A stretch of DNA of 53,075 bases from an uncultured Flavobacteriales bacterium (GTDB lineage: Bacteria > Bacteroidota > Bacteroidia > Flavobacteriales_D > Sanyastnellaceae), in the NCBI GenBank assembly GCA_938085105.1, contig CALKGK010000033.1, positions 1 to 53,075 on the forward strand, read 5' to 3'. Under the pieces are notes generated by a model. It was not told the DNA's origin. It made no database searches and saw nothing but the letters and a program-made list of their open reading frames with translations. A program made the translations under genes and the position numbers. Position 1 is the stretch's first letter. Each line of letters starts with the position of its first letter. This document shows, in pieces, positions 25,740-34,952 of this stretch.

Positions 25740-26471
25740 TTACTGGAACCCCATTCCAACCATAATGCTTGGAGACCCTTCAAGAAATTGAAAAGTAATG
25801 GGTAGTATGAATGTGGAACTCACAGAAATTTCGCCGAGTTTCGCAGGCGTCCAAGCAGGCATCTCTTGCACAGCTTTTATTGCTTCCTGATCCAAAAAGA
25901 AATGCGCACTTTCAAGAAGAGAGATGTCCAGAATTTCCCCCGATTCATCAATGTTGAATGCCAATTTGACCGTGCCTTCGATCTGCTTGATTTGTGCGGG
26001 CTCGGGGTAAGAAACCTTGTCTGAAATAAAGTCAAGAAGCGCGCCATAGCCTCCTGGGAAATGAGCAGCAATGTGTCCCTTGCTAGAAGTCTGCATGGTC
26101 TCTTTGGGATAGATGCGATCGTTTTTAGGAGTGCCGTCCGACTCAAAGCGTTTCCAAACGCCTACTTTTCGTCCGTTTTTGAACATGCCTTCCGACTCCA
26201 AATTTCCATTCCAATAGAAGAATTGAAAGAATCCATCTTCACTTTCGAGGTCCTCGTCCAAATACTCGCCAATCATTTTGGTCTTTCCAGATAAAAAGAA
26301 AACTTCAGTCTTATATTTGCCGTTGTCTAAAGCGAGTGTCTCACGATAATACTGAGCCTGGCTGATCACCGATGTGGTGTCGAGTTGAGGACTCAACAGC
26401 TCTCGGCCATTTTGACTGAGGACAGTCGTAGCACTCGTAATAGAAAATAGAAATAAAACTGTTTTCTTCAA
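25740..26471 (-). CDS. TonB C-terminal domain protein with MORN-like repeats
   Basis: 243 residues if translation begins at TTG 26471, which puts LKKTVLFLFSITSATTVLS|Q at the N-terminus as a signal sequence or anchor; the alternative TTG 26501 adds ten residues and would lie only about 5 bases after the predicted transcript start. There is no ATG. Middle part (about 65-130) has YwqK/MORN-type turns (FYWNGNLESEGMFKNGRKVG). The C-terminal 80 residues are a TonB C-domain (EGTVKLAFNIDESGEILDIS, LDQEAIKAVQEMPAWTPAK). There is no Pro-rich linker and the anchor looks cleavable, so it may not energise receptors in the classic way. Confidence 0.78.
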   Translation of the reverse strand: MKKTVLFLFSITSATTVLSQNGRELLSPQLDTTSVISQAQYYRETLALDNGKYKTEVFFLSGKTKMIGEYLDEDLESEDGFFQFFYWNGNLESEGMFKNGRKVGVWKRFESDGTPKNDRIYPKETMQTSSKGHIAAHFPGGYGALLDFISDKVSYPEPAQIKQIEGTVKLAFNIDESGEILDISLLESAHFFLDQEAIKAVQEMPAWTPAKLGEISVSSTFILPITFQFLEGSPSIMVGMGFQ

Positions 26472-26512
26472 GATGAGGAAGGTATAGGCTAGTGGAGCCA
26501 AGGTTAATGAAT

Positions 26513-26544
26513 CAAAATTACCTCATTGATTTCGTTTTTTTCAA
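26513..26544 (-). promoter_or_regulatory. Promoter of the TonB-like gene
   Basis: TTG (26544-26542) and TAATTTTG (26520-26513) on the minus strand with a 21-base spacer; the -7 element is an exact match. Predicted start near 26507, which favours the TTG 26471 start with a leader of about 35 bases. Confidence 0.45.
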
Positions 26545-26587
26545 CCAAGGCGGGGCACTTATTAACAAAACAATGTAAAGTAGTAGG

Positions 26588-26923
26588 ATGGATTTTGAAT
26601 TTGAAAAAGAGTGGCAAGAAGCTTTAAAGAAAGTTGAAAAAACCTTTGGTGAAGGCTTGGACTTGCAGGCAGTACTTTTCTTGATTGGCGTTCAAGAGCT
26701 GGGTCAGGGTTACCGAAATTTCAAGAAGGATGAGAAAGTGGAGCTGCTGCACATTGCTATCTGTACCTTACTTCAAGATTATGGGTATTACGAGTTTATT
26801 GGGAGGGATGAAGACGATTGGCCGCACTTCAAGCGAGTAAAAGAGCTACCTCAGTTACCTCCAAATGAACAAGATTTAATGATGAGAAAAGCAGTTGTGA
26901 ATTACGTTGCGGGAGCCTTTTAA
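26588..26923 (+). CDS. Conserved hypothetical protein, 111 residues
   Basis: No family recognised with confidence. The protein is acidic and probably all-helical and cytoplasmic, with no signal or membrane segment. Visible features are a helix DFEFEKEWQEALKKVEKTFG, a hydrophobic core LDLQAVLFLIGVQELGQGY, and an aromatic acidic stretch DYGYYEFIGRDEDDWPHF near residue 75. Coding is supported by a clean ATG start, length, and the absence of an alternative frame. It stands between divergent tonB-like and convergent lipoprotein genes, so it seems to be transcribed alone. Confidence 0.75.
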   Translation: MDFEFEKEWQEALKKVEKTFGEGLDLQAVLFLIGVQELGQGYRNFKKDEKVELLHIAICTLLQDYGYYEFIGRDEDDWPHFKRVKELPQLPPNEQDLMMRKAVVNYVAGAF

Positions 26924-26935
26924 TGAGGTTCTCGT

Positions 26936-27322
26936 CTATTCGATGGTTACCGTTTCTTCGTTGGTGGTTTCTTCTTCAACTTTAATAATTCCAAAACCTT
27001 CCAAGCTTCCTTTCGTGGCTGTAATGTCTAGAACAACAAACCCTGCTTGTCCCTGTTGGTAAAAATCGCTGAAGTTGAACGATACTTTTCCACTACCGTT
27101 GGTTACTTGAGTAGTGTCAAAACGAGGCTCAGGAACAAAATCACCGTCAGTTGTACCTTCCCCTTTCAAACGAACCGTTGCACCAGGAACCGGAGCTCCA
27201 AAAGCATTCAATACCTGAACTGTTGCAATGGTTTCTTCTTCCTTCTTGCATGAGTTCAAACCTGCAATCATCAAAACGGCCATTGACAATGCAAAACCAA
27301 GCTTTAAACCTTTTCTTTTCAT
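26936..27322 (-). CDS. Small lipoprotein with Ig/carboxypeptidase-regulatory-like fold
   Basis: 128 residues. The signal peptide ends in a lipobox (MIAGLNSC, Cys25), followed by KKEEE. The mature part reads TVQVLNAFGAPVPGATVRLKG, with a later turn DTTQVTNGSGKVSFNF, the pattern of a carboxypeptidase-regulatory or Ig-like beta-sandwich. Probably anchored in the outer membrane. The acidic ending EEETTNEETVTIE is unusual. Role unknown. Divergent from the cyclophilin lipoprotein with 68 bases between starts. Confidence 0.8.
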   Translation of the reverse strand: MKRKGLKLGFALSMAVLMIAGLNSCKKEEETIATVQVLNAFGAPVPGATVRLKGEGTTDGDFVPEPRFDTTQVTNGSGKVSFNFSDFYQQGQAGFVVLDITATKGSLEGFGIIKVEEETTNEETVTIE

Positions 27323-27390
27323 GGTGTACTGAATTTCTTAATTTCGTGGTCCCAAGTAACGGGTAAATACAAAGGAACAAAAAAAAATTG

Positions 27391-28167
27391 ATGAATAAAT
27401 ATCTTCTCTTAATTGCCGGCGCTGCGAGCTTCATGCTCCTAGCTAGCGCGAGCTCATGTAATAATGACGTTGAAAACGCGCCAGAGGTTGCAGTGGAAAA
27501 AGTGGAACAAGAAGTTCAGGAAGCTTTGCCAGAAGCAGATCCGACTCCGCTAGGTCAAAAGGCAAAGATCAGTACCAAGTTTGGAGACATCACGGTGCTC
27601 TTGTACGATGCAACACCTAAACACCGAGATAACTTCATAAAGTTGGCCAAAGAAGGGTACTACGATGGGCTACTGTTTCACCGCGTAATGAAGAATTTCA
27701 TGATTCAAGGTGGTGACCCAGAGTCGAAAGATGCAACTGCCGGACAAATGCTCGGGGGTGGTGGACCAGGGTATACTGTTCCTGCTGAGTTTGTAGATAC
27801 CTTATTGCATTTGAAGGGAGCGCTTGCGGCAGCAAGACAGCCCGATCAGGTGAACCCAGAAAAAGCTTCGTCAGGGAGTCAGTATTACATTGTACACGGA
27901 CGAACTTTCCCGGTGAATCAGTTGCTTCAAATGGAGCAAAAAAGAAACATTGGTGTGGATAGCGCAAATCAATTTCATTACACTCCTCAACAACTTGAGG
28001 CTTACACTACAATTGGTGGCGCTCCATTCTTGGACGGCGAGTACACGGTGTTTGGTGAGGTTCTGGAAGGGTTGAACATTGTTGATTCAATCGCTGCTGT
28101 TAGAACACAAAGAGATCGTCCTTTGGAGGACATTGAGATGACTGTGACTTTGATTGAAGAGAACTAA
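27391..28167 (+). CDS. Peptidyl-prolyl isomerase, cyclophilin-type lipoprotein
   Basis: 258 residues from ATG 27391. Signal peptide with Cys near residue 23 (ASASSCNND) indicates a lipoprotein. An acidic linker precedes a cyclophilin domain (about 55-250): KFGDITVLLYDATPKHRDNF, the catalytic-type FHRVMKNFMIQGGDP, and the final VFGEVLEGLNIVDSI. An insertion of about 40 residues (QLLQMEQKRNIGVDSANQ region) sits before the last strands, as in other Bacteroidota periplasmic cyclophilins. It probably helps fold secreted or outer-membrane proteins. pheS starts after one base, so the two are co-transcribed. Confidence 0.9.
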   Translation: MNKYLLLIAGAASFMLLASASSCNNDVENAPEVAVEKVEQEVQEALPEADPTPLGQKAKISTKFGDITVLLYDATPKHRDNFIKLAKEGYYDGLLFHRVMKNFMIQGGDPESKDATAGQMLGGGGPGYTVPAEFVDTLLHLKGALAAARQPDQVNPEKASSGSQYYIVHGRTFPVNQLLQMEQKRNIGVDSANQFHYTPQQLEAYTTIGGAPFLDGEYTVFGEVLEGLNIVDSIAAVRTQRDRPLEDIEMTVTLIEEN

Positions 28168-28168
28168 G

Positions 28169-29191
28169 ATGATTGATAAAATTGCGGCTTTAAAGGCCTC
28201 CGTAGAGAGCAAAAGCATCTCCTCAGCAGAAGAGTTGGAAGCACTTAGAATAGAATTTTTGGGTAGACAAGGTGCACTGAAAGACCTCAGAGAGGAGTTC
28301 AAAGCAGTTCCTGGTGAGGAAAAGCGTTCAGTAGGAATGGCCCTCAACGAGCTCAAGTCTGCAATTGAGGAAAAACTTCAAACAGCAAAAGACGCTCTTG
28401 AAAATGCCGAAGATCAAGATGGAGCGAAGCAAGATCTCACCCGCCCCGATGGTGGTGTTCCGCTCGGTTCTCGACATCCCATTTCAGTGGTGAGAAGAGA
28501 CATTCTCGATATTTTCAATCGCATCGGTTTTACTGTGGCTGAAGGTCCAGAAATTGAAGATGATTGGCACGTGTTCTCAGGTTTGAACTTTCCGCCAGAG
28601 CACCCCGCCCGCGACATGCAGGATACTTTCTTCGTTGAAAAGGATCCCGATCTAATGCTGCGAACCCACACTTCTTCTGTTCAGGTGAGAGCCATGGAAA
28701 CCCAAGAGCCGCCGTTGAGAATTGTGATGCCTGGTCGCGTTTTTAGAAATGAGGCCATTTCTGCACGTGCTCACTGCATCTTCCATCAGATTGAAGGACT
28801 ATATATCGATAAGGATGTTTCTTTTGCCGATTTGAAACAAACCCTGCTCTATTTTGCAAAGGAGTTTTTTGGGGAGGACGCGAAAATCCGTCTTCGTCCG
28901 AGCTACTTCCCGTTTACCGAGCCGAGTGCGGAGGTTGATGTTTACTGGGGCTTGAAAACTGATGTTGATTACCGCATCACGAAAGGAACAGGGTGGTTAG
29001 AGATCTTGGGCTGTGGAATGGTTGATCCTAATGTTTTGAAAGCTTCTGGAATTGATCCTGAGGTTTATTCGGGTTACGCCTTCGGTATGGGAATTGAAAG
29101 AATTGCGATGCTGCGACACCAGATTGGTGACCTCCGTCACTTTTTCGAGAATGATGCTCGCTTCCTCAAACAATTTAGTAGCGCTTTTTAG
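28169..29191 (+). CDS. pheS: Phenylalanine--tRNA ligase alpha subunit
   Basis: 340 residues from ATG 28169, one base after the cyclophilin stop; the in-frame TTG at 28154 would overlap that gene. N-terminal coiled-coil (about 1-85), then the class II catalytic core: motif 1 region HPISVVRRDILDIFNRIGF, motif 2 FRNEAISARAHCIFHQIEG, and motif 3 GYAFGMGIERIAMLRH. Works with PheT, encoded elsewhere in this window on the opposite strand. Its last 4 bases overlap the end of the convergent kinase gene. Confidence 0.97.
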   Translation: MIDKIAALKASVESKSISSAEELEALRIEFLGRQGALKDLREEFKAVPGEEKRSVGMALNELKSAIEEKLQTAKDALENAEDQDGAKQDLTRPDGGVPLGSRHPISVVRRDILDIFNRIGFTVAEGPEIEDDWHVFSGLNFPPEHPARDMQDTFFVEKDPDLMLRTHTSSVQVRAMETQEPPLRIVMPGRVFRNEAISARAHCIFHQIEGLYIDKDVSFADLKQTLLYFAKEFFGEDAKIRLRPSYFPFTEPSAEVDVYWGLKTDVDYRITKGTGWLEILGCGMVDPNVLKASGIDPEVYSGYAFGMGIERIAMLRHQIGDLRHFFENDARFLKQFSSAF

Positions 29192-31260
29192 TCTTTCGTC
29201 TCTTCCAGATTGGGCAAGCGAAAGATGAGAGTAGCTCCTTTGTTGGGGTAGCTTTCGAGGTTGATCTTGCCTCGAAGTTTTTCACTTGCAATTTTAACGA
29301 GGTAAAGTCCCAAACCAGCACCTTTTGATTTGTTGGTTCCCTTTACAAACATGTCGAAAACACGATCGCGAACTTTTTCCGGGATGCCCAAACCGTTGTC
29401 CTCAATTTTAAGGGTTGCACCTTGCTCATCGGTGTAGATGCTGACTTTACAGAAATCTTCAGGTGTTCCTTTGCGATAATCGATGGCGTTGGCAATGGTT
29501 CGGTTGAGGATGACTTTGAGCAGTTTAAAATCGCTGTAGAAAGGCACCAACTCCTGGATTTCCCAAGTGAGTTGTAGTTCATCCCTTCCCATCAATTCTT
29601 TGTGTTCAAGATCAAATTTGAGCTTATTGAAATCGATTTGCTCAATTTTGACATCCACTTTTTTGTAGTCTACAGCTCGCGATAAGTTCACTAAAATCCC
29701 ATCCATTTGTTCTGAGCAAGAATTGATCAAACCGAGGTACTTTTTGCTCACTGCGTTATGGTCTTCTTTGTCCAAAAGCCGCAATAAAGATTTGATGCTG
29801 GTAAGCGGTGTTCGAAGGTCATGTGAAGACTTATAGATGTAGGTGTTGAGCTCTTTGTTGGCTTTTCGAAGTTCCCGCGTACGCTTGTACACTTTCCATT
29901 CAAGCACTTTACTCAACTTTTGTTTTTGCGAGAACTCACGGTAAAGCAGTCCAATGATGATGACGAAGCACACAATGCCGATCACAATGATGTTCCAAAA
30001 TTGTCGATCGCTGCTGTTTTCGTCTTTGGTGCGGGTGTCCGAACTTTCTCTCAAGTACGTTTCTGTGCTGATTTTCTGCTCATTCAAGGATCGTTTCAAT
30101 GCCGAAATTTGATGCTGTGCATTGATTTGAGCTAGGCTGTCGGCTTTTTTTAAGGCAAGCAAGGCTCCGGGAAGATTCCCTTTCTTCTCCAAAAATTCGA
30201 GCTCATACCTCAAACTTTTCTCCATGAGTTTACTGAGTCCATGATGCTTGGCGTAAGTAAAAGCATCATAATATGCGAGTTCAGCGGCTCCCATTTCGCC
30301 AGATTTTTCTAGAAGTTTCGCCAGATCAATTTGAAGGTGAGCGATTTGGTCAACTTGTCCTGTGGGCATGTGTTCAAGGGCCTTTCTTTGCATTCGAACG
30401 GCATTGCGCCACTCTTTCAATGCTGCGTAGGAACGGGATAAATTGGTGTAAGCGAGGGCTGCACCTTGTTGGTCTTTGTTCTTTAGGTTGAGTTCAGCAG
30501 CTTCATTCAAATGCGCAATCGCTGCAGAATGGTTATCACGCATACCTTCAATGAGGGCCATTTCTCCAAGATTGTTGGCTAAACTGCTGGTGAAGTTCAG
30601 TTGACGATAGATGTTATTGGCTTCTTCAAAGTGAACAATGGAAGAGTCAAAAGCAGCTTCGTGATAGTAGATTTTCCCAAGTTCATCGTGGCAAAGTGCG
30701 CACTGAACAAGATCGTCTTTCCCCTTGCTTAAAACGGTTTCAAACAAACTGATGGCTTCTTCATGCTGCCTGAGTTGGGAGTGTACAATACCGGTTTTGA
30801 ATTGAGCTTTTCTGACTTCCTTCTCCTGATCGCTTTCTAAATAGAGCTTCAAAGCTTCTTCATACTTCTGTAAGGCGATGTCCAGGCTTTTCTCTTCAAA
30901 GTACAACTCGCCAAGCTCAAAATAAGCACGTGCTTCTTCGTCGTGGGTACTGGCTTTGTCCAGTCCTTGTGTAAAGGCTTGAATGGCCTTGATATTCTGG
31001 TCCAAGTATCGCAACGATTTCCCACGGTAGAAAAAGAGTTGATATTGGTCTTGGTGATCAAGTTGGTCCAGAAAACTCAACGCCGAATCCGAATAAAGTA
31101 AACTCCTTTTGTGCTTCCCTTGGTTGCTGGCTTTTTTGCTCTCTTGCAACCATGTTTCCAGGTATGCTTCTTTAAGCGCGTTTTGAGACGTGCAAATGCT
31201 TGCTCCGGTCAGAAGCAATAAGATCGTCAAGAAGATGTGCAATGGGGTGAGCTTACACAT
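29188..31260 (-). CDS. TPR-containing sensor histidine kinase
   Basis: 690 residues from ATG 31260, which places a good signal sequence at the N-terminus (MCKLTPLHIFLTILLLLTG, ending CTS|QNAL). A GTG at 31308 with 4-base overlap of the upstream stop would add 16 charged residues before it; a near-consensus TACCTTTA at 31281-31288 also favours 31260. Residues about 30-370 hold about seven TPR repeats in the periplasm (RAYFELGELYFEEKSLDIAL, SLANNLGEMALIEG). One membrane helix follows (FWNIIVIGIVCFVIIIGLL), a coiled coil, HisKA with the His near 480 in SSHDLRTPLTSIK, and HATPase_c with EDNGLGIP and GAGLGLYLVKI. No regulator is adjacent. Confidence 0.88.
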   Translation of the reverse strand: MCKLTPLHIFLTILLLLTGASICTSQNALKEAYLETWLQESKKASNQGKHKRSLLYSDSALSFLDQLDHQDQYQLFFYRGKSLRYLDQNIKAIQAFTQGLDKASTHDEEARAYFELGELYFEEKSLDIALQKYEEALKLYLESDQEKEVRKAQFKTGIVHSQLRQHEEAISLFETVLSKGKDDLVQCALCHDELGKIYYHEAAFDSSIVHFEEANNIYRQLNFTSSLANNLGEMALIEGMRDNHSAAIAHLNEAAELNLKNKDQQGAALAYTNLSRSYAALKEWRNAVRMQRKALEHMPTGQVDQIAHLQIDLAKLLEKSGEMGAAELAYYDAFTYAKHHGLSKLMEKSLRYELEFLEKKGNLPGALLALKKADSLAQINAQHQISALKRSLNEQKISTETYLRESSDTRTKDENSSDRQFWNIIVIGIVCFVIIIGLLYREFSQKQKLSKVLEWKVYKRTRELRKANKELNTYIYKSSHDLRTPLTSIKSLLRLLDKEDHNAVSKKYLGLINSCSEQMDGILVNLSRAVDYKKVDVKIEQIDFNKLKFDLEHKELMGRDELQLTWEIQELVPFYSDFKLLKVILNRTIANAIDYRKGTPEDFCKVSIYTDEQGATLKIEDNGLGIPEKVRDRVFDMFVKGTNKSKGAGLGLYLVKIASEKLRGKINLESYPNKGATLIFRLPNLEETKD

Positions 31261-31304
31261 TTGGGGAGTTTCGTTTTCGTTAAAGGTAAATGAGGTGTTT
31301 CTCC

Positions 31305-32348
31305 TCACCGTTGGTGGTTAAATTCATCCAACTCTTCAAGGCATGACTTCAAAAGCTGGATACTGTGGGTGATGTCGTTTTTATTCGCCATTTCAATGAC
31401 GCTATGAATGTGTCTTGTTGGAATACTGACAGCTCCAGCAATGCTGCCGCCAGGAGTCATTTGTTGAATGCCTGAAGTATCCGTGCCGCCAGCAGTGAGG
31501 ATTTCTGCTTGCCAAGGAATTTGATGCTTCTCTGCACGTTCTTTCATGAAGCGCACCATGCGTGGGTCACAGATGGTTCGAGCATCCATAATTTTAATGG
31601 CTGTTCCATCACCCAAGCTTGTTACACGTTCGTGTTTTGATGCCCCTGGAGTGTCGAAGGCAATGGTGGTGTCCAAACCAAATCCATAATCGGGTTGAAT
31701 TTTCATGCTGCTCACATTCGCCCCACGGATTCCAACTTCTTCCTGCACGGTGAACACAGCATAGGTGTCGCAGGCCGGAGTTTTAAGCTGGCGAAGGGTT
31801 TCGATAAGAATGTAAACAGAGATGCGGTTGTCAATGGACTTGCAATTCACGCAATCGCCCATTTCAATGAGTCCGCGTTCCCGAGTGATTGGGTCTCCAA
31901 TTTGAATGTACTTTTCCACTTCTTCTTTGCCCATTCCAAAGTCGATGAAATAGTCGCTAATCTTGGGGGCTTTGTTCCGTTCTTCGGGCTTCATGATGTG
32001 TATGGGCTTGCTTCCCATGACACCAATGAGGTCTTTTTTCCCGTGAACAATAACACGCTGAGCAGTAAGCGTTTTTGGGTCGAAACCGCCTAAGGTGTGA
32101 AAACGGGCAAACCCTTGATCATCGATGTGAGTCACAATGAAACCAATTTCGTCCATGTGGGCTCCAATCATGGCTTTCTTGGAGCTCTTTCCCTTCTTCA
32201 ATGCGATCACATTACCGAGGTTGTCCACCTCAATGTGATCCACCAAGCCTTCTATTTCTCGCAATACGACTTTCCTGATGGGTTCCTCAAAACCAGGAGC
32301 GCCAGGGGTTTCACATATTTCTCTAAGAAGTGGGATATTCAAGTCCAT
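31305..32348 (-). CDS. M42 family metallopeptidase (glutamyl aminopeptidase/FrvX type)
   Basis: 347 residues, cytoplasmic, forming a large oligomer in known members. Visible ligands and catalytic residues: IGAHMDEIGFIV (first His, Asp), CKSIDNRIS (bridging Asp), VQEEVGIRGA (catalytic Glu pair), FGLDTTIAFD, and the final His in RHIHSVIEMA. The internal PDZ-like domain is about 70-165. It trims peptides from the N-terminus. 102 bases separate it from the upstream M28 gene; this gap holds two small inverted repeats and no clear promoter. Confidence 0.92.
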   Translation of the reverse strand: MDLNIPLLREICETPGAPGFEEPIRKVVLREIEGLVDHIEVDNLGNVIALKKGKSSKKAMIGAHMDEIGFIVTHIDDQGFARFHTLGGFDPKTLTAQRVIVHGKKDLIGVMGSKPIHIMKPEERNKAPKISDYFIDFGMGKEEVEKYIQIGDPITRERGLIEMGDCVNCKSIDNRISVYILIETLRQLKTPACDTYAVFTVQEEVGIRGANVSSMKIQPDYGFGLDTTIAFDTPGASKHERVTSLGDGTAIKIMDARTICDPRMVRFMKERAEKHQIPWQAEILTAGGTDTSGIQQMTPGGSIAGAVSIPTRHIHSVIEMANKNDITHSIQLLKSCLEELDEFNHQR

Positions 32349-32358
32349 GCAAAGTGTA

Positions 32359-32379
32359 TTTCTTGCAAATTACAAGAAA
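32359..32379. repeat. 7-base inverted repeat in the M42 leader
   Basis: TTTCTTG (32359-32365) and CAAGAAA (32373-32379) with a 7-base spacer, 11 bases before the M42 ATG. A second short one, AGGAC-AAT-GTCCT, lies at 32396-32408. Either could be a weak leader hairpin or operator. Confidence 0.4.
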
Positions 32380-32450
32380 GGCGTCCACCTTGAGTAGGAC
32401 AATGTCCTATGTATGAGCAAATGGTCGTGGAAAAGTCTCGGCTGAAGAAA

Positions 32451-33449
32451 TTATTCTTGGTAAATGACTTCCAACACGGTTTGTCCTACGGCTTTCAACA
32501 CAGTGCTGTCTATGACATCCATGTTGTCAGCGTGGGTGTGATGGAAGTATCCGTATCCCATGGCACGCGGACCGCTAACATGATAGTGAACAATGTTTGC
32601 CGAAGGTATGCCTGCTCCCATGTTGACGAAGTAGTTGTCGTCAATCGTTTGTCCGGTGATTTCATCCACAAAAAGGGTGTCATAACCCAAGTTCTGAGCG
32701 GTTTTCCAAACTTTATCGACGATGCCTGGAGCCAGAGCCACAGAGGTTCCTTCTCGGTTGAATACAGCATCTTTGGCTCCAACCATATCGAGTAGAATTC
32801 CAAATTTCGCGCGGTAGTTGGGTTTGTGTCGATTTCGTGCCCAATACTGAGATCCTAAGCACCAATCGCTGGGGTCGCCATCCGATGGCAGCCATTCGGG
32901 CTTGCCGTAATCTTCGGCATCAAATAAGATGATGTCAATCCCATAATCAGGCTGCTTTTGCTGAATTTGTCGAGCAACTTCCAATAGAACCCCCACACCA
33001 GATCCACCGTCATTTGCGCCGTCGATGGGTTCTTTCATGCGCAAGGTGTCTTTGTCTGCAAACGGACGAGTATCCCAGTGTGCATAAAGCAAAATTCGTC
33101 GTTTGTTGGTGGCTTGAAATTGCGCTATGATGTTTTTCATGGGCAAGTAAGTCCCGTCATAGGCCAGTACTTGTGCTTCTTGAGTAATCACATCAGCCCC
33201 GTAGTTTTCTAACTTTTCAACTAGCCAGTTTCCACAAGCCTTGTGTCCTTCGCTTCCAGGCACACGCGGACCAAAATCCACTTGTTTTTGGATGAAATCG
33301 TAAGCGTTTTGAGCGTTAAAGTCTGGAGTTGATACGCGCGGTTTTTGTGTCTGTTTTTCACCCTTTACTGGGGGAGCAACTTCATCATCACCACAGGCAC
33401 TCAGAAAGAGTCCCGAAAGCACAAATAAGAAAAGTAGTTTATCCTTCAT
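32451..33449 (-). CDS. M28 family lipoprotein, probable glutaminyl-peptide cyclotransferase
   Basis: 332 residues from ATG 33449, which begins [19 protein letters not shown], a signal peptide with lipobox LSAC. The M28 core reads [42 protein letters not shown] and [11 protein letters not shown]. These stretches resemble the type II glutaminyl cyclases described from Porphyromonas and relatives more than aminopeptidases, so N-terminal pyroglutamate formation on exported proteins is the favoured role; M28 peptidase activity is the alternative. Zinc ligands would be Asp of DGANDGG, Glu of AEDYG and the His of [11 protein letters not shown]. The start overlaps the cysS stop by 11 bases. Confidence 0.82.
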   Translation of the reverse strand: MKDKLLFLFVLSGLFLSACGDDEVAPPVKGEKQTQKPRVSTPDFNAQNAYDFIQKQVDFGPRVPGSEGHKACGNWLVEKLENYGADVITQEAQVLAYDGTYLPMKNIIAQFQATNKRRILLYAHWDTRPFADKDTLRMKEPIDGANDGGSGVGVLLEVARQIQQKQPDYGIDIILFDAEDYGKPEWLPSDGDPSDWCLGSQYWARNRHKPNYRAKFGILLDMVGAKDAVFNREGTSVALAPGIVDKVWKTAQNLGYDTLFVDEITGQTIDDNYFVNMGAGIPSANIVHYHVSGPRAMGYGYFHHTHADNMDVIDSTVLKAVGQTVLEVIYQE

Positions 33450-34938
33450 AGGTCCAGGTCGTTCCCTCTCTCGAGTCTTTGATTTCAACGTGAATGGCTT
33501 TGAGTCGGTCACGAATGCCATCGGCCTGAGCAAAATCCTTGTTCGCTTTGGCTTCTTTTCTCATTTCAATAAGCATCTCCATGAGCTCATTGCTGAGTTT
33601 GCCTCCTTCTTCTTCTTGAGATTTTGTTTCTCGCTGCAAGCCGAGCACTTCTCCCATGAATCCATCAAACAAGAATTTGAGTTCTTGAAGATCGTTCTCA
33701 TTGAGTTTCACTTTTCCATCTTTGGCAGAATTGATCACCTTCACGGCATCAAACAAAACAGCAATTAAAATGGGTGTATTAAAATCGTCGTTCATGGCGT
33801 CAAAACACCTTTGCGTCAAGGCGGGGATGTCTGCCGTGCTTTCAGCAGAAGCTTCAAGTTTTTCCAATACATCAATGGCCGCACACATTCTTTGGTAGCC
33901 TTTTTCTCCTGCTTGAAGAGCTTGGTTAGAGAAGTCAAGCGTGCTGGCGTAATGTCCTTGCAGCATGAAGAACCTTACGGTCATTGGACTGTATCCTTGC
34001 TCAAGAAGCTTGTGGTTACCTGTGATTAATTCTTCAGGGGTGAAACCATTTCCTTCAGACTTCGCCATTTTCCGTCCGTTTACGGTGAGCATGTTCCCGT
34101 GCATCCAGTAACGAACCGATTCTTCTTGGCCATTCGCTCCGCAGTTCTGCGCAATTTCACATTCGTGGTGAGGGAACTTCAAATCCATTCCACCTCCGTG
34201 AATGTCAAAAGACTTCCCTAAATATTTTGTACTCATCACTGAGCATTCCAAGTGCCATCCCGGAAAACCATTGCTCCAAGGTGAAGGCCACTGCATGAGA
34301 TGGCTGTCGTTGGCTTTTTTCCAAAGGGCGAAATCGAGCGGACTCTGTTTTTCGTCTTGCCCGTCGAGGGTTCTTGTATTACTGATGAGGTCTTCAATCT
34401 TTCTCCCAGAAAGCGCACCGTAGTGATGGCTTTCGTTGAATTTTGGGACGTCGAAATAAACCGATCCGTTGGATTCGTATGCAAAGCCGTTATCCATGAT
34501 TTCTTTGATCATCTCGATTTGCTCCACAATGTGTCCAGTAGCTGTTGGCTCGATCGAAGGAGGCAAGATGTTGAACACTCGCATTACATCGTGAAAATCA
34601 TTGGTGTACTGCTGCACCACTTCCATGGGTTCGAGGTTCTCCAGACGGGCCTTCTTTCCAATCTTATCTTCCCCATCGTCGCTATCACCAGTGAGGTGTC
34701 CAACGTCAGTAATGTTCCGCACGTAGCGAACCTTATAGTCAAGAAAAAGGAGGTATCTGTAAACAATATCGAAGGTGAGGAAAGTTCGGACATTCCCCAG
34801 GTGCACATTGCTGTAAACGGTTGGTCCGCATACGTAAAGACCTACGTACGGGCTGTTGAGGGGTTTGAAAACTTCTTTTTTACGAGATAAGCTGTTGTAA
34901 ATGTTCAGCTCTTGTTGGAGGTGTTTTGCAGTGTCCAT
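33439..34938 (-). CDS. cysS: Cysteine--tRNA ligase
   Basis: 499 residues, class I synthetase. Zinc-binding Cys in [16 protein letters not shown] with the HIGH-type motif as HLGN, further ligands in WHLECSVMS and HHECEIAQ, and a KMSKS-loop that reads KMAKSEGN, with Ala for the first Ser. The C-terminal helical domain contains DFNTPI and ends with [19 protein letters not shown]. It is followed by the M28 lipoprotein in an 11-base overlap. A promoter-like pair lies directly upstream. Confidence 0.96.
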   Translation of the reverse strand: MDTAKHLQQELNIYNSLSRKKEVFKPLNSPYVGLYVCGPTVYSNVHLGNVRTFLTFDIVYRYLLFLDYKVRYVRNITDVGHLTGDSDDGEDKIGKKARLENLEPMEVVQQYTNDFHDVMRVFNILPPSIEPTATGHIVEQIEMIKEIMDNGFAYESNGSVYFDVPKFNESHHYGALSGRKIEDLISNTRTLDGQDEKQSPLDFALWKKANDSHLMQWPSPWSNGFPGWHLECSVMSTKYLGKSFDIHGGGMDLKFPHHECEIAQNCGANGQEESVRYWMHGNMLTVNGRKMAKSEGNGFTPEELITGNHKLLEQGYSPMTVRFFMLQGHYASTLDFSNQALQAGEKGYQRMCAAIDVLEKLEASAESTADIPALTQRCFDAMNDDFNTPILIAVLFDAVKVINSAKDGKVKLNENDLQELKFLFDGFMGEVLGLQRETKSQEEEGGKLSNELMEMLIEMRKEAKANKDFAQADGIRDRLKAIHVEIKDSREGTTWTYEG

Positions 34939-34952
34939 GCTACAAAGAAAAT

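Noticed and set aside
34300-34890. 196-codon open frame opposite cysS
   Set aside because: Antisense shadow; no motif and no plausible start context.
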